A stretch of 43,919 nucleotides of DNA from Haloferax elongans ATCC BAA-1513 (GTDB lineage Archaea; Halobacteriota; Halobacteria; Halobacteriales; Haloferacaceae), in assembly GCF_000336755.1 (NCBI RefSeq), contig NZ_AOLK01000026.1, forward strand, positions 15,059 to 58,977, given 5' to 3'. Positions 43,674-43,919 of this stretch are shown piece after piece. The notes beneath the pieces were generated by a model. That model searched no databases and was not told where the DNA came from. It worked only from the letters and a program-made list of their open reading frames with translations. Position numbers and translations under genes: made by a program. How positions within the stretch are numbered: the stretch's first letter is position 1; every line of letters begins with the position of its first letter.

Positions 43674-43919
43674 TTACTCGAAGAGTTCGACGGCCTGCTC
43701 GTAGCGGGCGGCAGGTTCGTCCCAGTCGACGACCTCGAAGAACGCGGAGACGAAGTCGCCGCGTGCCGGGCCGTAGTCGTGGTAGTAGGAGTGTTCCCAG
43801 ACGTCGAGCGCCAGAATCGCGTGCGAGCCCCAGAGTGCGCCCTGGTCGTGCTTGTCGACGACGACGTTCCGAAGCTGGTTCGAGAACGAGTCGTACACCA
43901 GCAGTGCCCAGCCGCCAGC
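43674..43919 (-). CDS. sod: superoxide dismutase (Mn/Fe), C-terminal part
   Basis: The frame is open at the right window edge and ends at 43674. It reads AGGWALLVYDSFSNQLRNVVVDKHDQGALWGSHAILALDVWEHSYYHDYG. DVWEHSYY carries the metal-ligand Asp and His of Mn/Fe superoxide dismutases, which dismutate superoxide to oxygen and peroxide in the cytoplasm. The N-terminal half is outside the window. Confidence 0.93.
   Translation of the reverse strand, partial: AGGWALLVYDSFSNQLRNVVVDKHDQGALWGSHAILALDVWEHSYYHDYGPARGDFVSAFFEVVDWDEPAARYEQAVELFE

Overview
The window is from a halophilic archaeon (Halobacteria). Evidence: acidic proteins, GC-rich coding sequence, Tat-type (RR) signal peptides and lipoboxes, many wHTH/membrane-protein pairs typical of haloarchaea, a TATA-binding protein, an archaeal S26B-type signal peptidase, and a 30-bp CRISPR repeat of the Haloferax type (it begins GTTACAGACG and ends GGTTGAAGC on the minus strand). 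A Haloferacales member is likely, but the genus is an inference.

Layout. 1-7.1 kb: a truncated membrane-protein gene, then an addB-addA-like helicase/nuclease operon on the minus strand. 7.2-10.1 kb: a small membrane protein, a TBP paralog, a Fic/Doc-like gene facing a tiny acidic ORF, and a CRISPR array of 11 intact repeats plus one degenerate repeat, with no cas genes in the window. A second degenerate repeat lies on the far side of the Fic gene. 10.3-15.9 kb: a Tat lipoprotein, ribonuclease HI, and a four-gene minus-strand cluster built around a membrane-anchored spermidine-synthase-like protein with a DUF2617-like partner, a zinc-ribbon protein and a lipoprotein. 16-25 kb: two rhomboid-like proteins, a matrixin-like lipoprotein protease, DoxX-like and EamA transporters, a DUF2178/XRE pair with two tandem operators, a FilR1-type regulator, a LolA-like protein and a wHTH/membrane pair.

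25-32 kb looks like a dedicated export module for surface proteins. It holds a DUF5305 protein, four proteins with matching SipW-type signal segments (one with a long Gly-rich linker, one with a LamG domain), a wHTH membrane regulator and an S26B signal peptidase. Between the regulator and the LamG gene are two 10-codon mini-ORFs linked by successive ATGA stop/start overlaps.

32.5-39.8 kb is an accessory island with much decay. It carries a transposase tail, a low-GC gene pair (possibly halocin-like), an AbiE-like antitoxin/nucleotidyltransferase pair whose toxin gene has three in-frame stops and a 57-bp insertion, an apparently intact wHTH/PemK toxin-antitoxin pair, a zinc-ribbon gene, and an IS200/IS605 remnant (tnpA/tnpB both broken) that abuts a truncated gene. 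39.8-43.9 kb returns to stable chromosome: a DUF4129-DUF58-membrane protein operon, a membrane protein with a clear TATA box, and the C-terminal part of a superoxide dismutase cut by the window edge.

No tRNA or rRNA gene was recognised.
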